64,000 nucleotides of DNA from Rhodococcoides kyotonense (GCF_900188125.1 NZ_FZOW01000001.1:555720-619719), one strand, 5' to 3'. Positions 1 through 9,162 are shown, counted from the stretch's first letter. Numbers and translations are program-made. The notes: generated by a model not told the origin, from the letters alone.

Positions 1-526
1 GGCGTAACGTCAACCCGATGTCGTCGAGACCCTCCAGCAGACGCCACCTCGTGTAGTCGTCAATGGCAAAGCGCACCACCAAGGTTCCAACTGTGACGGT
101 CTTCTCTTCCAGATCGACGAGAATTTCCAGACCCGGCTGCTGTTCGAGTGCCTTCCAGATCAATTCGACGTCGCTCTGCTCCACTTCTGCGGCGAGCAGA
201 CCGGCCTTTCCGGCGTTGCCGCGGAAGATGTCGGCGAAGCGAGAGGCGATCACGACGCGAAAACCGAAGTCCGAGAGCGCCCACACGGCGTGCTCTCGCG
301 ACGAGCCGGTTCCGAAGTCCGGTCCTGCCACCAGAACCGAGCCCTTGTCGTACGGACTGTTGTTGAGAATGAAATCAGGATCGTTGCGCCACGCTGCGAA
401 CAGACCGTCCTCGAAACCCGTGCGCGTCACGCGCTTCAGATAAACGGCAGGGATGATCTGATCGGTGTCGACGTTCGAACGACGCAGCGGTACACCGATT
501 CCTTTATGGCTGGTAAAGGCTTCCAT
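1..526 (-). CDS. leuD: 3-isopropylmalate dehydratase small subunit (LeuD), 3' end off the window
   Basis: Small subunit of isopropylmalate isomerase, which converts 2- to 3-isopropylmalate in leucine synthesis as a heterodimer with LeuC. The 175 residues present begin [20 protein letters not shown] and include the swivel-domain signatures [15 protein letters not shown] and GTGSSREHA. The start is fixed by an AGGAG Shine-Dalgarno about 8 bases upstream. The family is about 195-200 residues, so roughly 20-25 C-terminal residues lie beyond base 1. leuC is 48 bp upstream on the same strand, so the two are almost certainly one transcript. No defect is seen in the part present. Confidence 0.97.
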   Translation of the reverse strand, partial: MEAFTSHKGIGVPLRRSNVDTDQIIPAVYLKRVTRTGFEDGLFAAWRNDPDFILNNSPYDKGSVLVAGPDFGTGSSREHAVWALSDFGFRVVIASRFADIFRGNAGKAGLLAAEVEQSDVELIWKALEQQPGLEILVDLEEKTVTVGTLVVRFAIDDYTRWRLLEGLDDIGLTLR

Positions 527-574
527 CGAAAATTCTCCTACGTTTGACGAAAATTGGTGCAGGTTCGAGGCAGA

Positions 575-1999
575 TCAGACGAGATCGGACGGCGACGACA
601 GAGTGCCTCGCACAGCCGTCGCGGCCGCCACCAACGGTGAAACCAGATGGGTACGGCTCCCTTTCCCTTGCCGCCCTTCGAAGTTTCGGTTCGACGTCGA
701 CGCCGAGCGCTCCCCGACCGCCAACTGATCGGGGTTCATGCCGAGACACATCGAACACCCCGCCTGTCGCCATTCCGCACCGGCAGCGGTGAAGATCTCT
801 CCCAGACCTTCCTTTTCGGCCTGCGCCCGAACGCGCATCGAGCCCGGCACGATCAGCATCCGGACGCTGTCGGCCACCTTGCGACCGTCGAGAATCTCGG
901 CGACGGCACGCAGATCCTCGATGCGCCCGTTGGTGCACGATCCGACGAAAACGGTGTCCACCGGAACCTCGCGCAACGGTGTCCCGGCCTCGAGACCCAT
1001 GTACTGAAGGGCCTTTTCGGCAGCGAGCTTCTCGCTCTCGTCGACCATCTCTTCCGGATTCGGCACGCGGTCACCGAGCGGCGCACCCTGTCCCGGGTTG
1101 GTTCCCCACGTGACGAACGGCGTCAAAGTCGACGCGTCGATGTGGACTTCGTTGTCGAAGACGGCACCGTCGTCGGTCTTCAGCTGATCCCACGCGATCA
1201 CCGCGTCGTCCCAGTCTCGCCCCTGAGGCGCGTGAGGCCGTCCCTTGATGTACTCGTAGGTGATCTCGTCGGGCGCGATCATGCCTGCGCGCGCGCCTGC
1301 CTCGATCGACATGTTGCAGATGGTCATTCGAGCTTCCATCGACATCTTCCTGATGGCCTCGCCGCGATACTCGAGAACGTAACCCTGGCCGCCACCCGTG
1401 CCGATCTTCGCGATGACAGCGAGGATGAGATCCTTGCTCGTCACGCCAGGAGCCAATTCACCGTCGACGGTGATGGCCATCGTCTTGAACGGACGCAACG
1501 ACAACGTCTGTGTCGCCATCACGTGTTCGACTTCGCTGGTTCCGATGCCCATCGCGATCGCACCGAAAGCGCCGTGCGTCGACGTGTGGCTGTCTCCGCA
1601 GACGACCGTCATTCCAGGCTGAGTCAGCCCCAGCTGAGGTCCGATGATGTGAACGATCCCCTGATCCAGATTCCCCATGGGATGCAGTCGAACTCCGAAC
1701 TCCTCGCAGTTCTTCCGCAACGTGTCCACCTGAGTCCGTGACACGACATCCGCGATGGGCGCGAAGATGTCCGTGGTCGGAACGTTGTGATCCTCGGTGG
1801 CGATCGTGAGATCCGGTCGACGCAGCTTCCGGTCGGCGAGACGAAGGCCGTCGAACGCCTGCGGGCTGGTGACCTCGTGCACGAGATGCAGATCGATGAA
1901 GATCAAATCGGGCTCACGCGAGGCGCCTTCGCCTCCGCCACGTACGACGACGTGCTGATCCCACACCTTCTCCGCCAGTGTGCGTGCTGTTCCGGCCAT
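575..1999 (-). CDS. leuC: 3-isopropylmalate dehydratase large subunit (LeuC)
   Basis: Aconitase-family large subunit of isopropylmalate isomerase, a cytoplasmic [4Fe-4S] enzyme of leucine synthesis. The 474-residue product begins [16 protein letters not shown] and keeps the cluster ligands in SCTNG (Cys355) and GCSMC (Cys415, Cys418), plus TEDHNVPT and [14 protein letters not shown] chose the ATG at 1999; a TTG four codons upstream is in frame but adds MVVT, absent from the mycobacterial protein as I remember it. It leads the leuCD operon, divergent from the IclR regulator, and the shared 167-bp spacer carries a palindrome and an LtbR-like site, so repression when leucine is plentiful is likely. 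Confidence 0.97.
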   Translation of the reverse strand: MAGTARTLAEKVWDQHVVVRGGGEGASREPDLIFIDLHLVHEVTSPQAFDGLRLADRKLRRPDLTIATEDHNVPTTDIFAPIADVVSRTQVDTLRKNCEEFGVRLHPMGNLDQGIVHIIGPQLGLTQPGMTVVCGDSHTSTHGAFGAIAMGIGTSEVEHVMATQTLSLRPFKTMAITVDGELAPGVTSKDLILAVIAKIGTGGGQGYVLEYRGEAIRKMSMEARMTICNMSIEAGARAGMIAPDEITYEYIKGRPHAPQGRDWDDAVIAWDQLKTDDGAVFDNEVHIDASTLTPFVTWGTNPGQGAPLGDRVPNPEEMVDESEKLAAEKALQYMGLEAGTPLREVPVDTVFVGSCTNGRIEDLRAVAEILDGRKVADSVRMLIVPGSMRVRAQAEKEGLGEIFTAAGAEWRQAGCSMCLGMNPDQLAVGERSASTSNRNFEGRQGKGSRTHLVSPLVAAATAVRGTLSSPSDLV

Positions 2000-2084
2000 C
2001 GTTACCACCAATCTCTACTTCGCAGTGTCGCGCCGGTGGGCTACGGGCCGGCCCACGTCGCGTTGTTCGTCGACCTGCGTTCGC

Positions 2085-2105
2085 AGTGCGCACACTGTGC
2101 GAACT
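2085..2105. promoter_or_regulatory. 21-bp near-perfect palindrome in the leuC/regulator spacer
   Basis: The core CGCACA-C-TGTGCG (2089-2101) is a perfect inverted repeat; adding AGT/ACT flanks gives 21 bp with one mismatched pair. It lies in the divergent spacer, where it could serve as an operator for the leuC promoter. Which protein binds it is unknown. Confidence 0.5.
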
Positions 2106-2136
2106 CACGATGTCGGTGTGAATTCACGATGTGCGT

Positions 2137-2148
2137 TCCCACTATGCG
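2137..2148 (-). promoter_or_regulatory. LtbR-like operator overlapping the ltbR promoter
   Basis: On the minus strand this reads CGCATAGTGGGA, one mismatch from CA(C/T)ATAGTG(A/G)GA, the motif I recall for Corynebacterium LtbR. It lies just upstream of a TAGTAT -10 box (2155-2160) that sits 6 bases before the regulator's ATG, so bound repressor would block the regulator's own leaderless promoter and could affect leuC. Confidence 0.55.
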
Positions 2149-2166
2149 AGACGCTAGTATCGACCT

Positions 2167-2868
2167 ATGAGACAGCATAGCGGCATCGGAGTTCTGGACA
2201 AAGCTATGGGCGTTCTGTACGCGGTAGCCGAAGAACCCTGCACGCTCAGCGATCTCTGCGAACGCACCGGACTGCCTCGGGCCACCGCCCACCGTCTCGC
2301 CGTCGGGCTCGAGATTCACCGTCTCGTCACCCGAGATGCCAACGGCCTGTGGCGTCCCGGGCCCGGACTCGCCGAGCTTGCCGCCACCGCGTCCGACACA
2401 TTGCTGGACGCGGCGGCATCCGTCCTCCCACGCCTCCGCGAGATCACCGGCGAAAGCGTCCAGATCTATCGACGCGAGGGATCGGTTCGCGTGTGTGTCG
2501 CAGCGATGGAACCCCCGACGGGACTTCGCGACACAGTTCTCGTCGGAGCGCGTCTTCCGATGACGGCCGGTTCGGGAGCGAAGGTTCTCCTCGCATGGGC
2601 AGACCCTCAAACCCAGCGATCGATCCTCCCCGAAGCCGAGTTCGGCGAACGAGTTCTGGCCGAAGTCCGTCGGCGAGGATGGGCGCAGAGCGCAGGCGAA
2701 CGTGAACCGGGAGTGGCGTCGGTCGCCGCACCCATACGCGATGCTGTCGGCAATGTTATTGCGGCAGTGTCGGTTTCGGGTCCGATAGATCGAATCGGAC
2801 GACGCCCCGGCGCCCGCTGGGCGGCCGACCTCCTTGCCGCCGCGGAGGCGATACACAAGCGGTTGTGA
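2167..2868 (+). CDS. ltbR: IclR-family regulator of leucine biosynthesis (LtbR/NdgR type)
   Basis: 233-residue DNA-binding repressor. The N-terminal winged helix-turn-helix (about residues 10-60, including LCERTGLPRATAHRLAVGLE) is followed by an IclR effector domain (about 75-230). Position divergent from leuCD matches corynebacterial LtbR, streptomycete NdgR and mycobacterial Rv2989. The ATG is probably the first base of a leaderless mRNA: TAGTAT lies 6 bases upstream and no Shine-Dalgarno is visible. An inverted repeat CTATG/CATAG (2165-2180) spans the start codon. By homology it controls leuCD and other amino acid genes; similar 12-mers near 9122 and 17443 suggest targets inside this window. 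Confidence 0.88.
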   Translation: MRQHSGIGVLDKAMGVLYAVAEEPCTLSDLCERTGLPRATAHRLAVGLEIHRLVTRDANGLWRPGPGLAELAATASDTLLDAAASVLPRLREITGESVQIYRREGSVRVCVAAMEPPTGLRDTVLVGARLPMTAGSGAKVLLAWADPQTQRSILPEAEFGERVLAEVRRRGWAQSAGEREPGVASVAAPIRDAVGNVIAAVSVSGPIDRIGRRPGARWAADLLAAAEAIHKRL

Positions 2869-2931
2869 CCGGTCGGGTGTTGTTTCCCGGAACCGAGATA
2901 CCGAGTAGTTCCTTCTGATAGAAGTGTTGTC

Positions 2932-3429
2932 GTGGGCATGAATCAACGAGCGCAGATCACGATGACCGACGCCGAGACGGCGGAATTCCTCGAACGCAGT
3001 CGCGTCGCGACGCTGGCCACGATCGGCCGCGACGGCGTACCCCATCTCGTCGCGATGTGGTTCGGGCTTCTGGACGGCGAGATCTGGTTCGAGACGAAGG
3101 CGAAGTCGCAGAAGGCAGTCAACATTCGCCGCGATCGACGAATAACGGTCCTCGTGGAGGACGGCCACACCTACGACACACTCCGAGGTGTGTCGATCGA
3201 TGGCCACGCCGAGATCGTCGACGGCCCGGACGCAGCGATGAACGTCGGTATCAGCGTCTGGGAGCGATACACCGGACCGTACTCGGACGACCTTCGACCG
3301 ATGGTCGAGCAGATGATGCACAAGCGAATCGCGGTTCGCGTCGTCGTCGATCGAATTCGATCCTGGGATCACCGGAAATTGGGACTCCCGGAGATTCCGC
3401 TCGGAGGTTCGACTGCGCAGTATCTGTGA
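2932..3429 (+). CDS. Split-barrel flavin/F420-binding oxidoreductase family protein (Rv2991-like)
   Basis: 165-residue member of the pyridoxamine 5'-phosphate oxidase-like split beta-barrel superfamily. RVATLATIGRDGVPHLVAMW is the typical first strand pair, and the mid-protein KSQKAVNIRRDRRITVLVED matches the FDOR-B pattern. Position corresponds to Rv2991, grouped with the F420/FDOR-B proteins, so a cofactor F420 or flavin reductase or binding role is likely; the substrate is unknown. GTG 2932 or ATG 2938 could be the start, differing by two residues; neither has a strong ribosome site. It is transcribed away from the IclR gene after a 63-bp gap. Confidence 0.8.
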   Translation: MGMNQRAQITMTDAETAEFLERSRVATLATIGRDGVPHLVAMWFGLLDGEIWFETKAKSQKAVNIRRDRRITVLVEDGHTYDTLRGVSIDGHAEIVDGPDAAMNVGISVWERYTGPYSDDLRPMVEQMMHKRIAVRVVVDRIRSWDHRKLGLPEIPLGGSTAQYL

Positions 3430-3502
3430 TCTTCGAAAATGAGGTGAGCGCGCCGCACGGTGTGGAGTACGTTCGGACACAGTCGACGCCCTAGGAGTGA
3501 AC

Positions 3503-3670
3503 ATGACCCAGTCCGACAACGAGGATCTGAAGAAGAAGTTCCGCGAAGCGCTGGACAAGAAGAATCACAAGTCCGTCACGGCAACCGACCACAAGGACGG
3601 CGGCCCCAAGGTGAGCAACGCTCACGGTCCGGCCGATCACCAGAAGATGTTTCGACGCAAGAGCGTGTAG
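3503..3670 (+). CDS. Small DUF5302-family protein
   Basis: 55-residue, highly charged protein beginning MTQSDNEDLKKKFREALDKK and ending QKMFRRKSV. The KKKFREALD(K/R)K start and the Gly-Pro...MFRRK end are the pattern I associate with actinobacterial DUF5302, whose function is unknown. A clear AGGAG lies 7 bases before the ATG. There is no signal peptide or membrane segment; it is predicted soluble, largely disordered and basic. It is followed at once by a strong terminator hairpin, so it forms its own short transcription unit. Confidence 0.8.
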   Translation: MTQSDNEDLKKKFREALDKKNHKSVTATDHKDGGPKVSNAHGPADHQKMFRRKSV

Positions 3671-3716
3671 TCGGTACGCCGCGCGCGGCATACCGGTTGT
3701 CTCCACCGACACGCAG

Positions 3717-3750
3717 AAAACCCTCCCACCGCGAACGGTGGGAGGGTTTT
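3717..3750. terminator. Bidirectional intrinsic terminator
   Basis: Perfect hairpin with 15-base arms AAAACCCTCCCACCG and CGGTGGGAGGGTTTT and a loop of about 4 bases, giving U-rich tails in both directions. It ends the DUF5302 transcript and can also end the tRNA transcript from the opposite strand. Confidence 0.92.
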
Positions 3751-3760
3751 CTTTCTCTTG

Positions 3761-3833
3761 TAGCCCCGACGGGATTCGAACCCGCGCTACCGCCTTGAGA
3801 GGGCGGCGTCCTAGGCCGCTAGACGACGGGGCC
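3761..3833 (-). tRNA. tRNA-Glu (anticodon CTC)
   Basis: 73-nt cloverleaf on the minus strand. Acceptor GGCCCCG pairs with CGGGGCT, discriminator A; T arm GCGGGTTCGAATCCCGT; anticodon stem CCGCC/GGCGG with loop CTCTCAA giving CTC, which reads GAG. CCA is not encoded. It lies 104 bp from a tRNA-Gln gene and near gltX, the synthetase that charges it. Confidence 0.96.
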
Positions 3834-3937
3834 AGGAACTTTGTCGAACTTCCAGTTACACTCCGCTAACCACTCGCTGAGTGCTTAGCTAGCTTAACCG
3901 GCTCGCGCTCGGCAGCCAAATCGCTGCTTGACGCTTG

Positions 3938-4009
3938 CTGGGGTACCAGGACTCGAACCTAGAATGGCGGTACCAGAAACCGCTGTGTTGCCAATTACAC
4001 CATACCCCA
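3938..4009 (-). tRNA. tRNA-Gln (anticodon CTG)
   Basis: 72-nt cloverleaf on the minus strand. Acceptor TGGGGTA pairs with TACCCCA, discriminator G; anticodon stem GCGGT/ACCGC with loop TTCTGGT giving CTG, which reads CAG. CCA is not encoded. In actinobacteria lacking GlnRS this tRNA is mischarged with Glu by GltX and amidated by GatCAB, all encoded in this window. Confidence 0.96.
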
Positions 4010-4196
4010 ATGACCTTCTCGAACTGCTCGGTCAGCGTCTCCGCTGCCCTCTGCACCTCGTTTCGAGCCGTGATAGAGATTAGCAGGGGTCACCCACATT
4101 TCTCCAAATCGCCAGCTCAACGCCCTTGTTTCGAGTTCGATGCAGCTTCCACCACCCCTACGAACCGCTCGAGTAGGCCTGCAGGAGACTCGACGA

Positions 4197-5747
4197 GTGA
4201 GCAGCACGAGGGCCAGGCCGGTGAAGATCGTCGTCGCACCGACCGAACGCGGCGGAGTTCTGGTGCCGATCGACGACGACGGGACTGCACGTCCCGTCGT
4301 CGACTGCGCGGACCTCGCGAAGTCGATGGGCCAGATCGAGGCGGATCTGCAGCCGCGCTGGATCTGGGAATCCACCGCGCGCACCTATCCGCGGCTACTG
4401 GTATCCGGTGTGCGAGTTCAGCGCTGCCACGACCTGACCCTCACCGAGGCGATCCTCGCGATGCGACGCGGGGAATCGTCGGCCGTCGTCGAGGAGCCCG
4501 ACGACCGCCCCGGATTGTTCGACACCTTCGACCATCCGTCGCCCGAGTCGCTCCTCGACCGGTATCGTGCCCACGCCGACGTGATCGACGAATCGCCGGC
4601 TCTGCGGCTTCTGATCGCCGCCGAATCGGCCGGGGCGCTCGCCGCGGCAGAGATGAGTTTCGACGGCCTTCCGTTCTCGGCAGCGCACCACCGCGCTCAC
4701 CTGGAGGAGACACTCGGTCCGCGCCCGCCGGACGGGTCGCTGCCCCGGTCGATGATCGAACTCGAGATCGCCGTTGGTGACGCGTTCGGCCGCCGCGTCA
4801 ATCCCGCTTCTCCGGCCGAAGTCGTGGCCGCGTTCGGCCGGGACGACATCGTCGTCGAATCGACTCGTGCTCATGTACTGCGGAAGATCGATCACCCCGC
4901 GGTGCCGCTGATCCTGCGGTATCGGGATCTGGCGAAGCTGTTCAGCACCAACGGATGGGCATGGACCGACACATGGGTGCGGGACGACAGATTTCGTCCT
5001 GTCTACGTTCCAGGCGGAGTCGTCTCGGGTCGGTGGGCGAGCCGCGGAGGCGGGGCGCTACAGATTCCGAAGGCATTGCGTCACAGCGTGATCGCCGATC
5101 CAGGCCACATGCTGGTGATTGCCGACGCCGGCCAGTTGGAACCGAGGATTCTGGCGGCCATGTCCCGCGATCGACGGATGATGGACGCCGCCGGTAGCGA
5201 CGATCTCTACGCTCTCGTCGCCGGAGCGGCGTTCGGCGGCGACCGCGCCAAGGCGAAAGTCGCGATACTGGGCGTTCTCTACGGTGCGACGTCCGGTGAC
5301 GCGCGGGCGTTGCTGGCACTGCTTCGCCGACGGTTCCCGGATGCGGTCGACTACGTCGAACGGGCCGCACGGGCGGGTGAGCGCGGCGAGACGGTCCATT
5401 CGTGGCTGGGACGAGCCTGCCCTCCTCCCCCGCCGGAATGGTGGTCACACGGCGATGCACACGCGCGCGGACGGTTCACTCGTAATTTCGTCGTTCAAGC
5501 GACTGCATCGGAGTGGGCTTTGTCGATGCTCGCGGAGTTGCGACGACGCCTGTCGGCCCGTCCGGGAACTGGTGAGCTGGTGTTCTTCCAGCACGACGAG
5601 GTCGTCGTGCACACTCGCGAACCCGAGACAGCGCGAGCACTCGTGCTCGATTCGGCGCTCGCTGCGACGCGACTGTTGTTCGGCGACACCGTTGTTCGAT
5701 TTCCGATGGACATCGCCGTGCGCGAACGCTACGCGGACCCGGACTGA
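4197..5747 (+). CDS. Family-A DNA polymerase, stand-alone, with degenerate N-terminal exonuclease region
   Basis: About 516 residues with an intact PolA-type palm and fingers: motif A VIADAGQLEPR (Asp310), motif B region KAKVAILGVLYG, and motif C FFQHDEVV (His466-Asp467-Glu468). There is no 5'-nuclease domain. The N-terminal third resembles the 3'-5' exonuclease fold but no convincing DEDD metal set is visible, so proofreading is doubtful although databases often call such proteins bifunctional. It is presumably a second polymerase beside PolA, perhaps for repair. GTG 4197 follows AGGAG by 12 bases; ATG 4140 and GTG 4221 are alternatives. Its 3' end overlaps the YihY gene by 19 bp. Confidence 0.82.
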   Translation: MSSTRARPVKIVVAPTERGGVLVPIDDDGTARPVVDCADLAKSMGQIEADLQPRWIWESTARTYPRLLVSGVRVQRCHDLTLTEAILAMRRGESSAVVEEPDDRPGLFDTFDHPSPESLLDRYRAHADVIDESPALRLLIAAESAGALAAAEMSFDGLPFSAAHHRAHLEETLGPRPPDGSLPRSMIELEIAVGDAFGRRVNPASPAEVVAAFGRDDIVVESTRAHVLRKIDHPAVPLILRYRDLAKLFSTNGWAWTDTWVRDDRFRPVYVPGGVVSGRWASRGGGALQIPKALRHSVIADPGHMLVIADAGQLEPRILAAMSRDRRMMDAAGSDDLYALVAGAAFGGDRAKAKVAILGVLYGATSGDARALLALLRRRFPDAVDYVERAARAGERGETVHSWLGRACPPPPPEWWSHGDAHARGRFTRNFVVQATASEWALSMLAELRRRLSARPGTGELVFFQHDEVVVHTREPETARALVLDSALAATRLLFGDTVVRFPMDIAVRERYADPD

Positions 5748-6712
5748 CCGCCCGAGCCTTGGCCGTCGAAGGTGACGTCGATCTCCTCGAATGCTTTGCT
5801 GCGCTGAGCTTCCGCCTGGCCGGTGTAGGTCAGACGATCGCCTTCCGTCAGTTCGACGTCGTCGGTGAACGGAGTCAACAACGAACGGGGATAGAGCTTG
5901 TCGACGCGGACGACGTTGATCTCCACGGCGATCACGACCAACACCGCAGCGACGTACATGAACGCGAGCAGTCCGAGCACGACCGCGAACACGCCGTTGA
6001 TGATCGACGCTCGGCTGACGACGTACTTGATGTAGACCCCGCCGAACGTCTGTAGCAGCTGCCAGATCACTCCTGCCGCAACGGCACCCGGCAGAACATC
6101 TCCGATGGAGAGCGGCCTCGCGGTGGCGAGCCGGAACGCGGTGCCGAACACGACGATGTTCAGCACGACGACGGCTGCGAGGACGACGGTTCCGCTGATC
6201 CGGCCGAAGTATCCAGCGGAACTGATGACGTTGACGGCGGTGATTCCCAGAACCGCGACACCGACGGTGCTGAGCAACGCGAGTCCACGAATTCGGGCGC
6301 GAATCGGATCGGGCCGAAGATTCTTCGGAACGGACCACGCGGTGTTCATCGCATTCTGGAATGCCACTGCGACGCCGAGACCGCCGTACAGCGACCCCAG
6401 AACACCCACGACGAGACCCAGCGTTCCGCCGCCGATCTGTGCGGGTTCGCCCACATCCTCGCCGACGATCGGGATCTGGTTCAGCGCCGAGTCCAGAATC
6501 TGCTGCTGCAGTTCGGGATTACCCGCCAGAACGATGCCCAGGATCGTCGATCCCAGCAACAACAGTGGGAACAACGACACGAACGCGTAGTAGGCGATCA
6601 GGGCGGCCAGATAGCCGCCCTGATCGTCGACGAACTTGTAGATCACGGCAAGCGGAAAACCGACCACCGGATGTCTGCGTTGAAACCCGTCCAGCCGATC
6701 CGCTGCGCTCAC
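5729..6712 (-). CDS. YihY/BrkB-family inner-membrane protein
   Basis: About 327 residues with six hydrophobic spans and the family N-terminal pattern (GGYLAALIAYYAFVSLFPLL). The family was once labelled ribonuclease BN in error; its biochemical role is unsettled. A hydrophilic tail of about 45 residues (ELTEGDRLTYTG onward) follows the last span. I chose GTG 6712, which lies 19 bp after the gltX stop; an upstream in-frame TTG (6769) would overlap gltX and has no ribosome site. Co-directional with gltX, so translational coupling is likely. Confidence 0.85.
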   Translation of the reverse strand: MSAADRLDGFQRRHPVVGFPLAVIYKFVDDQGGYLAALIAYYAFVSLFPLLLLGSTILGIVLAGNPELQQQILDSALNQIPIVGEDVGEPAQIGGGTLGLVVGVLGSLYGGLGVAVAFQNAMNTAWSVPKNLRPDPIRARIRGLALLSTVGVAVLGITAVNVISSAGYFGRISGTVVLAAVVVLNIVVFGTAFRLATARPLSIGDVLPGAVAAGVIWQLLQTFGGVYIKYVVSRASIINGVFAVVLGLLAFMYVAAVLVVIAVEINVVRVDKLYPRSLLTPFTDDVELTEGDRLTYTGQAEAQRSKAFEEIDVTFDGQGSGGQSGSA

Positions 6713-6731
6713 CGATTCGCCATTCGTGGAA

Positions 6732-8204
6732 TCAGCCCACGAGGGCGCGAGCGGCGCCGAGCCGAGCAAGGGTCTTCTCGCGACCGAGGAGTTCCATCGA
6801 CTCGTACAGCGGCGGGCTGATGTGCGACCCCGTCAGAGCGACACGTACCGGCGCGAACGCCTTGCGGGGCTTCAGCTCCAGCCCGTCGATCAGAGCCGAC
6901 TTCAGCGACTCCTCGAGTTCGGCGGTCTTCCATTCCGGCAGCGCAGTCAGCGCGGCGATCGTGGCGTCGAGCACCGGCGCGGCGTCGGCGCCGAGGTTCT
7001 TCGACGCGGCAGCCGGGTCGATCTCGAAGTCGTCGTCGGCGACGTACAGGAACTTCAGCAGACCCCAGGCATCGGACAGAACGACGATGCGTGTCTGGAC
7101 GAGGTCCGCTGCGACCGCGAACTGCGCTTCGTCGATGTCCGCCGGAAGGTGGCCGTGCTCGGTCAGGAACACACGAAGCCGCGAGCAGAAGTCGGACGGT
7201 TCGAGCAGACGAATGTGCTCGGCGTTGATGGCGTCGGCCTTCTTCTGGTCGAAGCGAGCCGGATTGGAGTTGACCTTGCCGATGTCGAACGCCGCGACCA
7301 TCTCGTCCAGCGAGAACACGTCGTGATCATCGGAGATACCCCAACCCAGCAGCGCCAGATAGTTCAGCAACCCCTCCGGCACGAACCCGCGGTCGCGGTG
7401 AATGAACAGATTCGACTCGGGATCACGCTTGGACAGCTTCTTGTTTCCCTGCCCCATCACGAAGGGCAGGTGGCCGAATTCCGGAGTCCGCTCGGCAACG
7501 CCGATTCGAACCAGCGCCTCGTACAGGGCGAGCTGCCGCGGCGTCGACGACAGAAGATCCTCGCCGCGAAGCACGTGCGTGATGTTCATCAATGCGTCGT
7601 CGACCGGATTGACCAACGTGTACAGCGGGATTCCGTTGCCACGCGTCAGCGCGAAGTCCGGCACGGTGCCCGCCTTGAACGTGGTCTCGCCGCGAACGAG
7701 GTCGTTCCATGTGAGGTCGTGATTCGGCATGCGCAGTCGCACAACGGGTTTACGACCCTCGTCGAGGAATGCCTGCTTCTGATCCGGGGTGAGGTCGCGG
7801 TCGAAGTTGTCGTACCCGAGTTTCGGGTCACGACCGGCAGCCTTGTGCCGGGCCTCGACTTCCTCGGGCGTGGAGAAGCTTTCGTACGCCTCCCCCGCCT
7901 CCAGAAGCTTCGCGACGACCTCCAGGTGCTGGTCGCGTCGAAGCGACTGTCGGTACGGCTCGTACGGGCCACCGACCTCGGGGCCCTCGTCCCACGTCAA
8001 TCCGAGCCACCGCAGCGCGTCGAGCAACGCGGCGTAGGACTCTTCCGAGTCCCGTGCGGCGTCGGTGTCTTCGATACGGAAGACGAACGAACCACCGTGA
8101 TGGCGGGCGTATGCCCAGTTGAACAGCGCGGTGCGGATGAGACCGACGTGGGGCGTGCCCGTCGGCGAAGGGCAGAATCGGACTCGTACTTCGGTGGAGG
8201 TCAT
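6732..8204 (-). CDS. gltX: Glutamate--tRNA ligase
   Basis: Class I synthetase, 490 residues from ATG 8204, beginning [20 protein letters not shown]. The HIGH-like motif is HVGL and the KMSKS-like loop is KKLSKRDP. It charges tRNA-Glu and, with gatCAB encoded nearby and no GlnRS seen here, is probably non-discriminating and also glutamylates tRNA-Gln. An in-frame GTG at 8216 adds MSER; neither start has a strong Shine-Dalgarno. The fumarylacetoacetate-hydrolase family gene lies 34 bp upstream on the same strand. Confidence 0.97.
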   Translation of the reverse strand: MTSTEVRVRFCPSPTGTPHVGLIRTALFNWAYARHHGGSFVFRIEDTDAARDSEESYAALLDALRWLGLTWDEGPEVGGPYEPYRQSLRRDQHLEVVAKLLEAGEAYESFSTPEEVEARHKAAGRDPKLGYDNFDRDLTPDQKQAFLDEGRKPVVRLRMPNHDLTWNDLVRGETTFKAGTVPDFALTRGNGIPLYTLVNPVDDALMNITHVLRGEDLLSSTPRQLALYEALVRIGVAERTPEFGHLPFVMGQGNKKLSKRDPESNLFIHRDRGFVPEGLLNYLALLGWGISDDHDVFSLDEMVAAFDIGKVNSNPARFDQKKADAINAEHIRLLEPSDFCSRLRVFLTEHGHLPADIDEAQFAVAADLVQTRIVVLSDAWGLLKFLYVADDDFEIDPAAASKNLGADAAPVLDATIAALTALPEWKTAELEESLKSALIDGLELKPRKAFAPVRVALTGSHISPPLYESMELLGREKTLARLGAARALVG

Positions 8205-8238
8205 TCTCTCGCTCACGTTCGAGGGCTGTAGTGAAGTT

Positions 8239-9012
8239 CTAGTTCTTGGCTGCGACAGGGTTCGTCAACGTTCCGATGCCCTCGACGGTGATGGACACCG
8301 ACTGCCCGGCGACGATCGGGCCGACGCCTTCGGGAGTTCCGGTCAGGATGACGTCACCCGGCAGCAGTGTCATGACGGTCGAGATCCATTCGATGATCTT
8401 CGGAATGTCGTGCAGAAGGAGCGACGTGCGGCTGCGCTGCTTGATCTCACCGTCGACCTCGGTCTTGATCTCGACGTCCGACGCGTCGAGCGAGGTCTCG
8501 ATCCAGGGACCCAACGGGCAGAACGAGTCGTGCCCCTTCGCCCTGGTCCACTGGCCGTCGGCGCGCTGGTGATCACGGGCGGAGACGTCGTTCGCGACGG
8601 TGTATCCGAGAATCACGTCGAGCGCCTTCGACGCGGGCACGTCCTTGCACGGGCGTCCGATGACGACGGCGAGCTCGCCTTCGTAGTGCACCTCGTTCGA
8701 CGTCGGCGGCAGGACGATCGGCGCGCCGGGACCCACGATGGACGTGTTGGGCTTGATGAAGATGACCGGGGACTCGGGCGCTTCGCCGCCCATCTCGGCG
8801 GCGTGCGCCGCATAGTTCTTTCCGATGGCGATCACCTTGCTCGCGAGAATCGGTGCCAGCAGGCGAACGTCGGCGAGCGGCCACTGTCGGCCCGTGAACG
8901 TCGGTGTGCCGAAGGGATGTTCGGCGATCTCCTTCGCAACCTGCGCATCACCTTCCCCCTCGATACTCACGAAAGCCACACCGTCAGGACTTGCAATTCG
9001 ACCCAGTCGCAT
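8239..9012 (-). CDS. Fumarylacetoacetate hydrolase family protein (Rv2993c-like)
   Basis: 257-residue FAH-fold metal-dependent enzyme. [17 protein letters not shown], the metal-binding [11 protein letters not shown], and LTGTPEGVG are all present. Members act as acylpyruvate hydrolases, oxaloacetate decarboxylases or 2-hydroxyhepta-2,4-diene-dioate isomerases; the actual substrate cannot be told from sequence, and no aromatic-degradation genes are nearby. The ATG at 9012 is 6 bases after a TAGACT -10 box (9019-9024), indicating leaderless mRNA. It is first in a unit with gltX and the YihY gene, an arrangement shared with mycobacteria. Confidence 0.88.
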   Translation of the reverse strand: MRLGRIASPDGVAFVSIEGEGDAQVAKEIAEHPFGTPTFTGRQWPLADVRLLAPILASKVIAIGKNYAAHAAEMGGEAPESPVIFIKPNTSIVGPGAPIVLPPTSNEVHYEGELAVVIGRPCKDVPASKALDVILGYTVANDVSARDHQRADGQWTRAKGHDSFCPLGPWIETSLDASDVEIKTEVDGEIKQRSRTSLLLHDIPKIIEWISTVMTLLPGDVILTGTPEGVGPIVAGQSVSITVEGIGTLTNPVAAKN

Positions 9013-9018
9013 GTGGAA

Positions 9019-9024
9019 AGTCTA
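9019..9024 (-). promoter_or_regulatory. -10 box of the FAH-gltX unit
   Basis: TAGACT on the minus strand, 6 bases before the ATG of the FAH-family gene. This is the spacing expected when transcription starts at the start codon. Confidence 0.6.
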
Positions 9025-9121
9025 TCGACCCACGTTTGCGTCGCGTCCGGCCCGTCGACGGACGTGGCACCGGCATCGGTGTAGAGTCTGGGCGAACGTT
9101 CACATTACAGGATTGAATGTC

Positions 9122-9133
9122 CACATAGTGAGA
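9122..9133 (+). promoter_or_regulatory. Exact match to the recalled LtbR operator motif, before the MFS gene
   Basis: CACATAGTGAGA matches CA(C/T)ATAGTG(A/G)GA at all 12 positions and lies 29 bp before the MFS start codon. It suggests the IclR/LtbR-type regulator at 2167 controls the transporter. The motif consensus is from memory and binding is inferred. Confidence 0.55.
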
Positions 9134-9162
9134 TCGTTACCGAGTGAAATGGAGCGCGGACC

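Noticed and set aside
6713..6769. TTG start extending the YihY-family gene by 19 codons
   Set aside because: It lies inside the gltX 3' end and lacks a ribosome site; GTG 6712 directly after the gltX stop is more economical.
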